From the NCBI GenBank assembly GCA_039714395.1, contig JBDLJH010000003.1:62001-126000 (forward strand): DNA of 64,000 nucleotides, in the 5' to 3' direction. Below, in pieces: positions 1-7,935 of the stretch (positions are counted from its first letter, which is position 1; the number at the start of each line of letters is the position of its first letter). The notes under the pieces were generated by a model, which saw only the letters and a program-made list of their open reading frames with translations, was not told the origin of the DNA and made no database searches. This DNA is from JAPHSX01 sp039714395 (GTDB lineage: Bacteria > Pseudomonadota > Gammaproteobacteria > Thiohalomonadales > Thiohalomonadaceae). A program made the position numbers and the translations under genes.

Positions 1-654
1 CGCCCAGCCCTACCCTATAAATTCAAGTTCAAGGTCTCTGGTTGTGCCAACGACTGCATGAACGCCATTCATCGTGCCGACATGGCGATTATCGGCACCT
101 GGCGTGACGACATGAAGGTGGATCAGGATGAGGTAAAGGCCTACGTCGCGGAGAAGGGACGCAGGAGCGTTATCGACAACGTGATCACCCGCTGTCCTAC
201 TAAGGCACTGAGCCTCAATGACGATGATACCCTTAATGTCGACAACCAGGCCTGCGTACGCTGTATGCACTGCCTTAACGTGATGAACAAGGCTCTCTCA
301 CCCGGTGATGACAAAGGGGCAAGCATCCTCGTGGGTGGCAAACGCACCCTTAAGATAGGTGATTTAATGGGTACAGTTGTGGTTCCCTTCATGAAGCTTG
401 AGAGTGATGAGGACTTCGAGGCCATAGAAGAGCTGGCTGGAGAGATAATCGACTTCTTTGCTGAAAATGCACTGGAGCACGAGCGCACCGGTGAAATGAT
501 CGAACGCCTCGGTCTCGTCAACTTCCTGGAAGGAATTGGTGTAGAGGTTGATCCAAATATGATCACCGCACCTCGCAGTAACTCCTACGTACGGCTGGAT
601 GGCTGGGATGAAGAGGCTCAGAAATGGGCTGAGCGCAAAGGGAAATCCGCCTGA
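1..654 (+). CDS. dsrA: Dissimilatory sulfite reductase alpha subunit (DsrA), C-terminal part
   Basis: The reading frame is open from the first base, so the N-terminal half lies outside the window (217 codons here; the family is about 420 residues). DsrA pairs with DsrB in the cytoplasmic siroheme reductase; in sulfur oxidisers it works in reverse, oxidising reduced sulfur to sulfite. Visible are a siroheme/Fe-S cysteine motif (GCANDC), a ferredoxin insert with CPTKA and CVRCMHC cysteines, and the conserved C-terminal stretch NFLEGIGVEVDPNM. The resemblance to the oxidative type is from memory of Allochromatium-like proteins. No dsrB follows: a terminator and a repeat array come directly after the stop, which is unusual because dsrA and dsrB are normally adjacent in that order. 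Confidence 0.93.
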   Translation, partial: RPALPYKFKFKVSGCANDCMNAIHRADMAIIGTWRDDMKVDQDEVKAYVAEKGRRSVIDNVITRCPTKALSLNDDDTLNVDNQACVRCMHCLNVMNKALSPGDDKGASILVGGKRTLKIGDLMGTVVVPFMKLESDEDFEAIEELAGEIIDFFAENALEHERTGEMIERLGLVNFLEGIGVEVDPNMITAPRSNSYVRLDGWDEEAQKWAERKGKSA

Positions 655-670
655 CACGCAATCCCATAAA

Positions 671-707
671 AAAGGGCAACCTTAACCCTAAGGTCGCCCT
701 TTTTTTA
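671..707 (+). terminator. Rho-independent terminator after dsrA
   Basis: The stem is GGGC plus ACCTTA (674-684) pairing with TAAGGT plus GCCC (689-699), with one A/C mismatch, followed by a run of eight T (700-707). It lies 17 bases after the dsrA stop and should end that transcript. Confidence 0.9.
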
Positions 708-724
708 TCTCATTAAGAGTGCAA

Positions 725-1558
725 CAATCTGGCGGTATGATGCATTACGTAGGAGCGGCTTTGCCGCGATGATCGATGAAATCGCGCTGGAAGCGCTCCT
801 ACAACAAGGCGATTATGAGACAGACACAGTAATCTGACGGTATGGTGCATTACGTAGGAATGGCTTTGCCGCGATGATCGATGAAATCGCGCTGGAAGCG
901 CTCCTACAACAAGGCGATTCTGAGACAGACACAGTAATCTGACGGTACGGTGCATTGCGTAGGAGCGGCTTTGCCGCGATGATCGATGAAATCGCGCTGG
1001 AAGCGCTCCTACAACAAGGTGATTCTGAGACAGATACAGTAATCTGACGGTACGGTGCATTACGTAGGAGTGGCTTTGCCGCGATGATCGATGAAATCGC
1101 GCTGGAAGCGCTCCTACAACAAGGTAATGATGGAATAGACGTAGCGATCTAACGGTATGATGCATTACATAGGAGCGGCTTTGCCGCGATGATCGATGAA
1201 ATCGCGCTGGAAGCGCTCCTACAACAAGGCGATTATGAGACAGACACAGTAATCTGACGGTACGATGCATTGCGTAGGAGCGGCTTTGCCGTGATGATCG
1301 ATGAAATCGCGCTGGAAGCGCTCCTACAACAAGGCGATTATAAGACAGACACAGTAATCTGACGGTACGGTGCATTGCGTAGGAGCGGCTTTGCCGTGAT
1401 AATCGATGAAATCGCGCTGGAAGTGCTCCTACAACAAGGTAATGATGAAATAGACGTAGCGATCTAACGGTATGATGCATTACGTAGGAGCGGCTTTGCC
1501 GCGATGATCGATGAAATCGCGCTGGAAGCGCTCCTACAACAAGGTGATTCTGAGACAC
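725..1558. repeat. Tandem array of eight 105-bp REP-like units
   Basis: A 54-bp imperfect palindrome, beginning GTAGGAGCGGCTTTGCCGCG and ending GGAAGCGCTCCTAC, starts at 749, 854, 959, 1064, 1169, 1274, 1379 and 1484: exactly 105 bases apart each time. Outer arms are GTAGGAGCG/CGCTCCTAC with an inner GCGAT/ATCGC pair. The 51-bp linkers are conserved too, in two types: most contain a GACAGACACAGTAATCTGACGG-like core, while those after units 4 and 7 contain AATAGACGTAGCGATCTAACG. Those two are 315 bp apart, which suggests duplication of a three-unit block. Because 105 is a multiple of three, the minus strand stays open for 281 codons; that frame is a by-product. A lone copy of the palindrome lies at 9627-9680. 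Confidence 0.95.
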
Positions 1559-1643
1559 GGATTAACTTACTATTTTTCTAATTATCCAAAGAGAAATTAA
1601 CTCTATACTTAACCTTTAACATCAAAATAACACTACGGGACGC

Positions 1644-1733
1644 AATGTGCGATTAAACAAAAGGAGACGTGATAAAAGAGCCTACTCTTTTATCACAGAG
1701 ATCATTTCGCACATTATGTGCCAATAATGGCAC
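1644..1733. promoter_or_regulatory. Nested, mutually exclusive inverted repeats
   Basis: Four perfect pairings are visible. GTGATAAAAGAG (1669-1680) pairs with CTCTTTTATCAC (1685-1696) across a 4-base loop. AATGTGCGA (1644-1652) pairs with TCGCACATT (1707-1715), enclosing the first hairpin. GCACAT (1709-1714) can instead pair with ATGTGC (1716-1721). That in turn competes with GTGCCA (1718-1723) pairing with TGGCAC (1728-1733). Shared segments mean not all can form at once, as in attenuators and structured RNAs. There is no T tract after the strong hairpin. Function is unknown; DNA-binding sites are an equal possibility. Confidence 0.45.
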
Positions 1734-1883
1734 AAGCAAACAGCGGCATACATACACTCTAACATGGCCCTGTAGCACCATCTTTGTACAATAGCACCAT
1801 AGTCAAGTACACGCTCCACCTAAGATTAACTTATATGTCACTCAAAAAAGTACAAATGGCATGCTTTGTCACATGGTAGTGGA

Positions 1884-1912
1884 GTGAAAATGAACTAGAA
1901 TTAATGTATAAG
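1884..1912 (+). promoter_or_regulatory. Possible sigma-70 promoter for the Tad-like genes
   Basis: GTGAAA (1884-1889), a 17-base spacer and TATAAG (1907-1912). The -35 match is weak, so this is only a candidate. It would leave an untranslated leader of about 100 bases before the start at 2023. Confidence 0.3.
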
Positions 1913-2022
1913 GGCGTGAAGTGGGAAGTGAACTCAAAATGGTCGCATCTGGGGGTGCATCTCTATCTTGTCCGGTTGAATATGCTTATAACGAGCTAAC
2001 CAAATCTTATGAAAGAGGATAT

Positions 2023-3663
2023 ATGGTGATGCAAAGAGTTCCATCTCGCCAGAATGGTGCCATTCTCGTGATGACAGTGTTTTTCATTGTCATCCTGCTC
2101 GCTTTTTCTGCTTTGGCAATAGACTTGGGTCGCCTGTATGTGCTGCGCACACAAATGCAGAATGCTGCAGATGCGGCAGCATTGGCAGCCGCCGCAGAGC
2201 TGGATGGTAATACCAATGCCATCAACGACGCGGTGCTCGCCGCCAAAAACCTTCTTCAGCACCAGGGGCGTTTCTCCACGCAACCTGAGCTACTCAAGAT
2301 CCTTAAGTATGACCCCTCTGACCCCGAGCAAAGTGCCTTCGAGTTCTACAGTTGGATCAACTCCGAAAACGATCCTATACCGGACATCTGCACTCCTCAT
2401 GCCAGTGAGGACAAGTGTATGGCCACTGGTGATGCGGACGCCCATTACGTTAAGGTTAAGCTACATCCAGACTTGGTCATTGATGAAAAAGAGTACTTTC
2501 AAATCAGCCTTTATCTGGTTCCAGTACTAGGGATATTTCCTGACGATGGACCGATGATGAAGACAGCCTCAACCACCGTCACGGCGGTAGCAGGAGCTGG
2601 TGGTCCCGTTTTCTGTAAGTACCCCCCAATATTCATGTGTGCCTTTGAAGAAGGTGATGAGGATAATCCCACAGGTTATCCAGGCATCGGCATCGGCGAG
2701 GAGGTAAAGCTGAAGGATAAAGATGCCAGCACCCCCTGGGGACCTGGCAACGTTGGCTTTCTACAGGTGGAGGAAGAGATAGAGATCCCACTGGATAATG
2801 GAGGGACGAAACTGGTAAAGAACGTCGATGCAATAGCCGCTGCCTTGGGCAACGAATTCATCAAGCGGGAATGCGACCCTGCCATTGTCTCGACCAAAAC
2901 TGGGGTAACCACACAGAAGACCAGAGAAGCGATAAATTCTCGCTTCGGCTTGTATTCTGGCCCAATTGTTGAAAATGCCAAGAAGGCATTCCCCCCTGCC
3001 CCCAATACCATTGACTATCCGCTGGATGATGTCTTTTCACCTGAATCACCTGCCTATAATGAAGAGGCATTTAAGGGCGATGGATGGAACAATACGGAAT
3101 GTCTAGTCGGTGGAATACCCGCTCCCCTTGAGGAGTGCGGTGAAGACGGTGACGGTCCCTATACCAGACCCGAGACATTCAACAGGGCTGATTATGTTGA
3201 TTACAACCATACTATTGCCCCCCCTGCCACCCTGAACGACTCACGGTTCGCACTGTATAACTGGGAGATACTCAGCAGTCTCAACATGCCTCAGCTTGAG
3301 ACCGGTAGCCTCACCAATCTGGATGATACAAACTCTAGAGGCCAGCAGAACTGCTCGGAGAGTGCTCAGGAATACTGTTGGCTGCACAGCGGAGATCCCA
3401 TTGGCGGAGACCCCTCCCTGGGCTCCCCGGAGAGGCGTATTCTGCGCGTTGCCGTGATCAAGTGTTCCAAGCACAACATCAGTGGTAATACACCTGATAT
3501 CGACCTGAATGCAGACGGTGAGTTCCCCTTCCATGAGTTTTTCCTCACACAACATATTCAGGCACCGTCCTCTGCAGAATTCTTTGCCGAATATGTTGGT
3601 CCGGTGAGTGAACAAAAAGATATTCAGGAAATAAAACACACGGTAATTCAACTCTATGAATAA
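2023..3663 (+). CDS. TadG-like secreted/membrane protein of a Tad pilus system
   Basis: About 546 residues. A hydrophobic segment starts near residue 15 (ILVMTVFFIVILLAFSALAI) and is followed by DLGRLYVLRTQMQNAADAAA, the hallmark of the Tad/TadG-like N-terminal domain of proteins associated with Flp (type IVb) pilus systems. The remainder is a long acidic, cysteine-containing exported region without a domain I recognise. The start is uncertain: AGAGGA at 2014-2019 could serve ATG 2023, GTG 2026 or ATG 2029 (the last has the best spacing), all in frame. The next gene overlaps its end by 8 bases, so the three Tad-like genes are probably one operon. No Tad secretion ATPase, secretin or TadB/C is in the window. 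Confidence 0.75.
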   Translation: MVMQRVPSRQNGAILVMTVFFIVILLAFSALAIDLGRLYVLRTQMQNAADAAALAAAAELDGNTNAINDAVLAAKNLLQHQGRFSTQPELLKILKYDPSDPEQSAFEFYSWINSENDPIPDICTPHASEDKCMATGDADAHYVKVKLHPDLVIDEKEYFQISLYLVPVLGIFPDDGPMMKTASTTVTAVAGAGGPVFCKYPPIFMCAFEEGDEDNPTGYPGIGIGEEVKLKDKDASTPWGPGNVGFLQVEEEIEIPLDNGGTKLVKNVDAIAAALGNEFIKRECDPAIVSTKTGVTTQKTREAINSRFGLYSGPIVENAKKAFPPAPNTIDYPLDDVFSPESPAYNEEAFKGDGWNNTECLVGGIPAPLEECGEDGDGPYTRPETFNRADYVDYNHTIAPPATLNDSRFALYNWEILSSLNMPQLETGSLTNLDDTNSRGQQNCSESAQEYCWLHSGDPIGGDPSLGSPERRILRVAVIKCSKHNISGNTPDIDLNADGEFPFHEFFLTQHIQAPSSAEFFAEYVGPVSEQKDIQEIKHTVIQLYE

Positions 3664-4171
3664 ATATAAACGAATCTCCTTTTTACATAGTGGGGTCGCT
3701 ATGGTGGAATTCGCCATCGTGCTCCCGCTGCTCATTATGATTTTGTTTGGGATCACGGAGCTGGGGCGTGCACTGTACCAGCAAAACACCCTATACAAGG
3801 CCCTCAGCACAGGCTCGCGTTATATAGCGCGTGTCAATGGGATCCTTGATGCAGACTGTGTAGCACAAACCGGTTGGGCATCAGCAAATATTACAGCACA
3901 GAACCTGATTATCTATGGTACGACTACAGTGACCCCGCCACCATTAATTCCGAACCTGGATGCTGTCGATGCCGTCACAATAGCAGTAGAATCAAGGCCA
4001 CTGGCAAAGACCAATCTTGATGGGGATCCAGTCATAGAAAATATATGTGTTATTAGCATCACCGCAGAAGCTGATTTTGCCGGACTATTCAGTGACCATG
4101 TCATTCCATTCACTGATATCGAACCATTCATGATCAGGGCCGAAACAGAGGAACGCTACATTGGACTATAA
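3656..4171 (+). CDS. TadE-like pseudopilin
   Basis: 171 residues. A short basic N-terminus is followed by SGVAMVEFAIVLPLLIMILF and then ELGRALYQQNTLYKALSTGS, matching the TadE family of minor pseudopilins: a single N-terminal membrane helix with the conserved Glu five residues into the mature-like helix, then an extracytoplasmic domain with two cysteines. It would act with the TadG-like and third Tad-like proteins in assembly or priming of a Flp-type pilus. It overlaps its neighbours by 8 bases upstream and 11 downstream, implying translational coupling. Confidence 0.8.
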   Translation: MNKYKRISFLHSGVAMVEFAIVLPLLIMILFGITELGRALYQQNTLYKALSTGSRYIARVNGILDADCVAQTGWASANITAQNLIIYGTTTVTPPPLIPNLDAVDAVTIAVESRPLAKTNLDGDPVIENICVISITAEADFAGLFSDHVIPFTDIEPFMIRAETEERYIGL

Positions 4172-4781
4172 CCATACGACTCGCAAACCATCGAGTACTA
4201 AGCAACACGGCGCTACGCTGGTTGAGTTCTCTATCGTTTTTGTAATATTTCTGAGCTTAATATTTGCAATCATGGAGTTTGCCATGGTGGTATTTGATTC
4301 CTCTCGCATCGCCGAGGCGACACGTACAGCAGCGCGTTATGCCATCGTCAATAATCCCGCCTGCGATATCTTTGGTAGGGGAACAGGCAGCACTGCTGCA
4401 TGCTCAAGCGATGAAGCCATGATATGTCCAGATGCTGTTCCTGTTACCCTTACAATTGATGATTGTGCTTTTCCCGCCACCACAACCGAATGCAAGATGG
4501 TCGCGGAAATGAATCAAATGGTGGGAAGAGACATACTCGCTGGTAGTGGTAAAGTGAAAGTCACATATACATGCTCTAGCACAGGTGATACAGAAGCACT
4601 ACCTGGCTTCGTACCTGTTGTAACTATTGAGGCAATAGATATTAAACAGCCAATGCTGCTTTCGAGTATTTTAGGTATCGGCCTGGAGACGGACTGCTCT
4701 CCTTTCGCCCCGCCCTGCATCACGCTACCCGGGTTTGAAACCTCACGTACTGGTGAAGATATGTATAACGTAACTCCATAG
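4161..4781 (+). CDS. TadE/TadF-like pseudopilin, TTG start
   Basis: 206 residues. It has the same layout as its upstream neighbour: HGATLVEFSIVFVIFLSLIF, then MEFAMVVFDSSRIAEATRTA, typical of TadE/TadF pseudopilins. The exported part contains eleven cysteines, so disulfides are likely. No ATG or GTG lies ahead of the membrane helix in frame; the TTG at 4161 has AGAGGA eight bases upstream (4147-4152) and is the best start. It overlaps the previous gene by 11 bases. The gene ends 27 bases before the convergent dnaQ stop. Confidence 0.75.
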   Translation: MDYNHTTRKPSSTKQHGATLVEFSIVFVIFLSLIFAIMEFAMVVFDSSRIAEATRTAARYAIVNNPACDIFGRGTGSTAACSSDEAMICPDAVPVTLTIDDCAFPATTTECKMVAEMNQMVGRDILAGSGKVKVTYTCSSTGDTEALPGFVPVVTIEAIDIKQPMLLSSILGIGLETDCSPFAPPCITLPGFETSRTGEDMYNVTP

Positions 4782-4808
4782 TGAGTATTTTTTAAGGGGA
4801 GTACGCTG

Positions 4809-5528
4809 CTAGTTCACAGTTTTCTTCCACAGGCAGTTGCAATCGCTTTTTTTCTCGATAATATCCAGCAGTTCGTCGTGCAGCTTTAGCTCATCGGTTG
4901 CAGCATGCACCACCGGTAACCGTTTTCTATCTGAGCCAAGACGACGAATCCCCTGCTGCTGTGCTGAACTATCACCACTCCCACCCAATGACAGTGAGGT
5001 TTGCCCCCCTGTCATTGTCAGATAAACGTCAGCCAGGATCTCCGAGTCAAGTAGTGCGCCGTGTAACTCACGATGTTCGTTATTGATGCCATAGCGTTTA
5101 CACAGGGCATCGAGGCTATTCTTCTGCCCTGGATGCATCTGACGCGCCATCACCAGGGTATCAAGCACACTACAGAAATCTGTCACCTTACCGTGGGACG
5201 AGTCGATACGTGAAAGCTCGGTATTAATAAAACCCACATCAAAAGGGGCATTGTGGATAATCAGCTCTGCACCGCTAACAAAGGCGATGAAGTCCTCAAC
5301 CACATCGGCAAAACGGGGTTTGTCAGAGAGGAACTCATTGGTGATACCGTGAACTTCCATTGCCCCCTGGTCGATTTCACGATCTGGCTGCAGATAGACA
5401 TGATAATTGTTGCCGGTAAGGCGACGATTAATTAGCTCAACACACCCGATCTCAATAATGCGGTGGCCGTTGGCCGGTTCCAGGCCGGTGGTCTCAGTAT
5501 CGAGAACTATCTTGCGTGCTATGCTCAT
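4809..5528 (-). CDS. dnaQ: DNA polymerase III epsilon subunit (3'-5' proofreading exonuclease)
   Basis: 239 residues, close to the 243 of E. coli. The DEDDh exonuclease motifs are intact: Exo I DTETTG at 10-15, Exo II HNAPFD at 92-97 and Exo III with H156 and D161. It proofreads within the replicative polymerase core. The ATG at 5528 is preferred over the upstream in-frame ATG because AAGGGG sits just ahead of it and the first motif then falls at the usual distance. In E. coli dnaQ and rnhA are divergent neighbours; here they point the same way with a pilin gene between them. Confidence 0.96.
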   Translation of the reverse strand: MSIARKIVLDTETTGLEPANGHRIIEIGCVELINRRLTGNNYHVYLQPDREIDQGAMEVHGITNEFLSDKPRFADVVEDFIAFVSGAELIIHNAPFDVGFINTELSRIDSSHGKVTDFCSVLDTLVMARQMHPGQKNSLDALCKRYGINNEHRELHGALLDSEILADVYLTMTGGQTSLSLGGSGDSSAQQQGIRRLGSDRKRLPVVHAATDELKLHDELLDIIEKKSDCNCLWKKTVN

Positions 5529-5561
5529 TTCTACCCCTTCATGCCGTCGTAGCAACTAAAC

Positions 5562-5756
5562 TTAATTATCGACAACTCCCGGACAATCAACTGCACCTCC
5601 GCCATCACCGATGCTCTCCAGGCAATCGACAGACTCTCCCAGATTTTCGCTAACCCCTCTCTGAAAAAACATAACTGTTGCAGCCAAAGCAACAGCAATA
5701 AGTGTCACCAGCATTACGTATTCCACCATTGTCACACCAGATTCACGTTTCACCAC
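5562..5756 (-). CDS. flp: Flp-type (type IVb) prepilin
   Basis: 64 residues with a GTG start behind a strong GGGGGGAG ribosome site (a second in-frame GTG follows at once). The short leader ends in Gly, after which comes VTMVEYVMLVTLIAVALAAT. Glu at +5 and Tyr at +6 of the mature protein are the Flp signature recognised by the TadV-type prepilin peptidase. A short acidic tail with two cysteines follows. It is probably the major subunit served by the Tad-like genes 0.8 kb away on the other strand. It sits between rnhA and dnaQ, an interruption of the usual neighbourhood. Confidence 0.88.
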   Translation of the reverse strand: MVKRESGVTMVEYVMLVTLIAVALAATVMFFQRGVSENLGESVDCLESIGDGGGAVDCPGVVDN

Positions 5757-5806
5757 TATCTCCCCCCTTTGTTAACCACGGCCTCAGTAACATTCTATAC
5801 AATCCG

Positions 5807-6259
5807 TTATTGAAGTAGCTCGTCGATACCAAGATTGGCCAGGTCATCGGCCAGCTCATTCTCTGGATGTCCGCTGTGTCCTTTTACCCAGTGCCACTTT
5901 ATTTGGTGCGAAACAGTAGCCTCATCCAGTCGTTGCCACAGATCGACATTTTTCACCGGCTTCTTCGCTGCCGTCTTCCAACCGCGCTTTTTCCAGTTAG
6001 CCATCCACTCAGTAATACCCTGCATCACATATTTTGAATCGGTAGTCAGGTTTACCACACAAGGCCGTGTCAGGCTCTCCAGCGACATAATCGCCGCCAT
6101 TAACTCCATACGGTTGTTGGTGGTTTGTGCCTCACCGCCGTGGAGCCTCTTTTCACTGCCATTGAAACGCAATACGGCTCCCCAGCCACCGGGGCCAGGA
6201 TTACCACGGCATGCGCCATCGGTATAGATCTCAACTACACTTTGCTTTGCTTCACTCAT
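5807..6259 (-). CDS. rnhA: Ribonuclease HI
   Basis: 150 residues. Degrades RNA in RNA-DNA hybrids. The catalytic acidic residues are visible: D14 in IYTDGACRGNPG, E52 in NNRMEL, D74 in TTDSKY and D138 near ELADDLA, with H128 of the KGHSGHPENE loop. The basic protrusion (WKKRGWKTAAKKPVKN) is present, as in the E. coli type. Its ATG overlaps the TGA of the upstream methyltransferase gene (ATGA), suggesting translational coupling. Confidence 0.97.
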   Translation of the reverse strand: MSEAKQSVVEIYTDGACRGNPGPGGWGAVLRFNGSEKRLHGGEAQTTNNRMELMAAIMSLESLTRPCVVNLTTDSKYVMQGITEWMANWKKRGWKTAAKKPVKNVDLWQRLDEATVSHQIKWHWVKGHSGHPENELADDLANLGIDELLQ

Positions 6260-7047
6260 ATTTTGTCTCTGCGTGTCGACGCTTCAGTAAGACCAACGTT
6301 AATCAGGCTACGGGGAGAACGCCAGCGTTGCTTGATCGGTGTCATCGTCGCTACACGCTTTTTCGCCACCAGCATATAGCCTCCTCCAAGCGGTGAGGAA
6401 AATCGCTGACCCAGGGCCTCCATTCGAGTCAGACGGGCCATGGTCGACTGGTGTTGCAACGGCGGGCGATGGAAGTAGTGACGCAGCAGTACGGTATCAA
6501 AGCCAAGCAGGCTCAACCAGTCTTTAAGTCGAAACGGGGTGTAGAAATGGCCAGACCAGGGGGCCTCGTCGCGCCACCCCTGCAACAGACGACGCAGGCC
6601 AAACAGACCCCAGGGGTTAAAACAGAGGAGCACCAGATGCCCCTCGGGAATCAACACCCGCTCCACCTCGCGCAACACCTGATGTGGATCACTCTCAAAC
6701 TCCAGCAGATGGGGCATTACCACCACATCGAGACTATCGGTGGCCAGCGGCAACTGCTCCGCACTACCGCGAAGGTATTCAAGCTGTGGCGTAGCGGCAG
6801 GGCTGGCGGGCAGCTCATCAACCATCACCATGCGGTGAGGGATGCGCGACTGCGTTAGCAACCCCTCCCCCAGTGCGTCACCCAGCTGTAACAGATGGTA
6901 ACCAAATAGCCCTGGCAGCTGTTGCCCTAGTAGCTCCAGCTCACTCTGCAACACCATTTGACCCAACGGCTCACGATACCAGCGGTGCAGCTGCGCCCTG
7001 GCTTGAGCCATATCTGTGCACTGGTAGGCTTTAAGTAGTCGCTTCAT
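6256..7047 (-). CDS. Class I SAM-dependent methyltransferase (YafS-like)
   Basis: 263 residues from the ATG at 7047. Motifs suggest the Methyltransf_11 fold: SAEQLPLATDSLDVVVMPHL for motif III/IV and EVERVLIPEGHLVLLCFNPW thereafter. The substrate is unknown. Position matches yafS in the E. coli gloB-yafS-rnhA-dnaQ neighbourhood, which supports orthology. It diverges from gloB with 60 bases between starts, so both promoters must lie in that gap or within the genes. Its stop overlaps the rnhA start. Confidence 0.85.
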   Translation of the reverse strand: MKRLLKAYQCTDMAQARAQLHRWYREPLGQMVLQSELELLGQQLPGLFGYHLLQLGDALGEGLLTQSRIPHRMVMVDELPASPAATPQLEYLRGSAEQLPLATDSLDVVVMPHLLEFESDPHQVLREVERVLIPEGHLVLLCFNPWGLFGLRRLLQGWRDEAPWSGHFYTPFRLKDWLSLLGFDTVLLRHYFHRPPLQHQSTMARLTRMEALGQRFSSPLGGGYMLVAKKRVATMTPIKQRWRSPRSLINVGLTEASTRRDKI

Positions 7048-7107
7048 CGTGTATAAAGATGCAAACTCAATGTGTTCATAGATCAACAGCCTGACAGGTT
7101 AACCCAC

Positions 7108-7881
7108 ATGATGAAAGTCCATCGACTCACCGCCTTTGAGGATAATTATATCTGGCTTATCGGCTGTGATGGCAAGTCTGAGGTGGCAATTGTTGATCCG
7201 GGCGATGCCGACCCGGTGATTGAGTATGTGGAGCGGGAGGGGCTACGACCCACTGCTATCCTTATTACCCATCACCACGGCGACCACACTGGTGGGGTAA
7301 ACGAACTGGTTGAGCGCTACCAGATCCCAGTCTACGGTCCGGCCAATGAGCGCATCCCCGCCCTCACCCAGCCCCTGCATGAGGCTGACAAAGTTGAGTT
7401 TGTTGCCTGTGGTCTTAGCCTGAAGGTACTCGACACCCCCGGACACACCCGTGGTCATATCTGCTATTACGGACACGGGGCGCTATTTAGTGGCGATACC
7501 CTGTTTACCGCCGGATGTGGTCGCCTGTTCGAGGGAACGGCAGAGCAGATGTATGAGTCACTTGAGAAACTACGGGCCCTGCCTGATGAGACGCTGATCT
7601 ACTGTGCCCACGAGTACACCGAGGCTAATCTCAGTTTTGCCATGGTGGCCGAACCGCAAAATACCGAGACTGCAGCGCGTGCTGTGGAGGTTGAGCACTT
7701 ACGCCAGGAGGGCAAAGCCACGGTTCCCGCTCCTCTCTCCATGGAGAAAGCAACCAACCCCTTTCTGCGCAGCCACGTCCCCTCTCTAATCGCAGCCGCC
7801 GAGGGCTTTTCGGGCAAGACACCAGGCTCACCCGCCGAGGTTCTTGCGGTGGTACGCCACTGGAAGGATACCCTTGATTAA
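7108..7881 (+). CDS. gloB: Hydroxyacylglutathione hydrolase (glyoxalase II)
   Basis: 257 residues. Hydrolyses S-lactoylglutathione to lactate and glutathione, the second step of methylglyoxal detoxification. The metallo-beta-lactamase metal motif THHHGDH is at 54-60, followed by the GHTRGHICYY and SGDTLFTAGCGRLFEG blocks and the C-terminal KATNPFLR segment typical of glyoxalase II. Two adjacent ATGs (7108, 7111) are possible; an upstream GTG at 7072 would overlap the divergent promoter region and is less likely. Confidence 0.95.
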   Translation: MMKVHRLTAFEDNYIWLIGCDGKSEVAIVDPGDADPVIEYVEREGLRPTAILITHHHGDHTGGVNELVERYQIPVYGPANERIPALTQPLHEADKVEFVACGLSLKVLDTPGHTRGHICYYGHGALFSGDTLFTAGCGRLFEGTAEQMYESLEKLRALPDETLIYCAHEYTEANLSFAMVAEPQNTETAARAVEVEHLRQEGKATVPAPLSMEKATNPFLRSHVPSLIAAAEGFSGKTPGSPAEVLAVVRHWKDTLD

Positions 7882-7898
7882 TGCTTATAAAATAAGCA
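7882..7898. other. Small hairpin between gloB and mltD
   Basis: TGCTTAT (7882-7888), loop AAA, ATAAGCA (7892-7898), starting immediately after the gloB stop. There is no T tract, so it is at most a weak terminator or an mRNA 3'-end structure. Confidence 0.4.
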
Positions 7899-7935
7899 CT
7901 TGATGTCATTTCTAGCTTTAGTTGATAATACGATA

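Larger units (their letters stand above)
1559..1920. other. Gene-free region before the Tad-like genes
   Basis: No credible ORF. The AT-rich segment contains a cluster of perfect inverted repeats (1644-1733, listed separately) and a possible promoter near 1884-1912. The reading frame of the next gene extends back to a GTG at 1921, but the better start is near 2023. Confidence 0.7.

Noticed and set aside
713..1558. 281-codon minus-strand ORF across the repeat array
   Set aside because: It exists only because the 105-bp repeat is a multiple of three; each 35-residue unit is a translation of the REP palindrome, with no start site or family similarity.
725..1558. CRISPR array
   Set aside because: The period is 105 bp with 54-bp palindromes and the intervening sequences are themselves near-identical, unlike unique spacers; no cas genes are present.
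1728..1750. Sigma-54 promoter at TGGCAC near 1728
   Set aside because: The TGGCAC is part of a hairpin and no TTGC element follows at the required spacing.
1921..2022. GTG at 1921 as start of the TadG-like gene
   Set aside because: It would put about 34 residues before the short basic N-terminus and membrane helix typical of the family, and no ribosome site precedes it; AGAGGA near 2014 favours starts at 2023-2029.
6125..6396. Plus-strand ORFs opposite rnhA and the methyltransferase gene
   Set aside because: Both strands are open but only the minus strand carries RNase HI and methyltransferase motifs.
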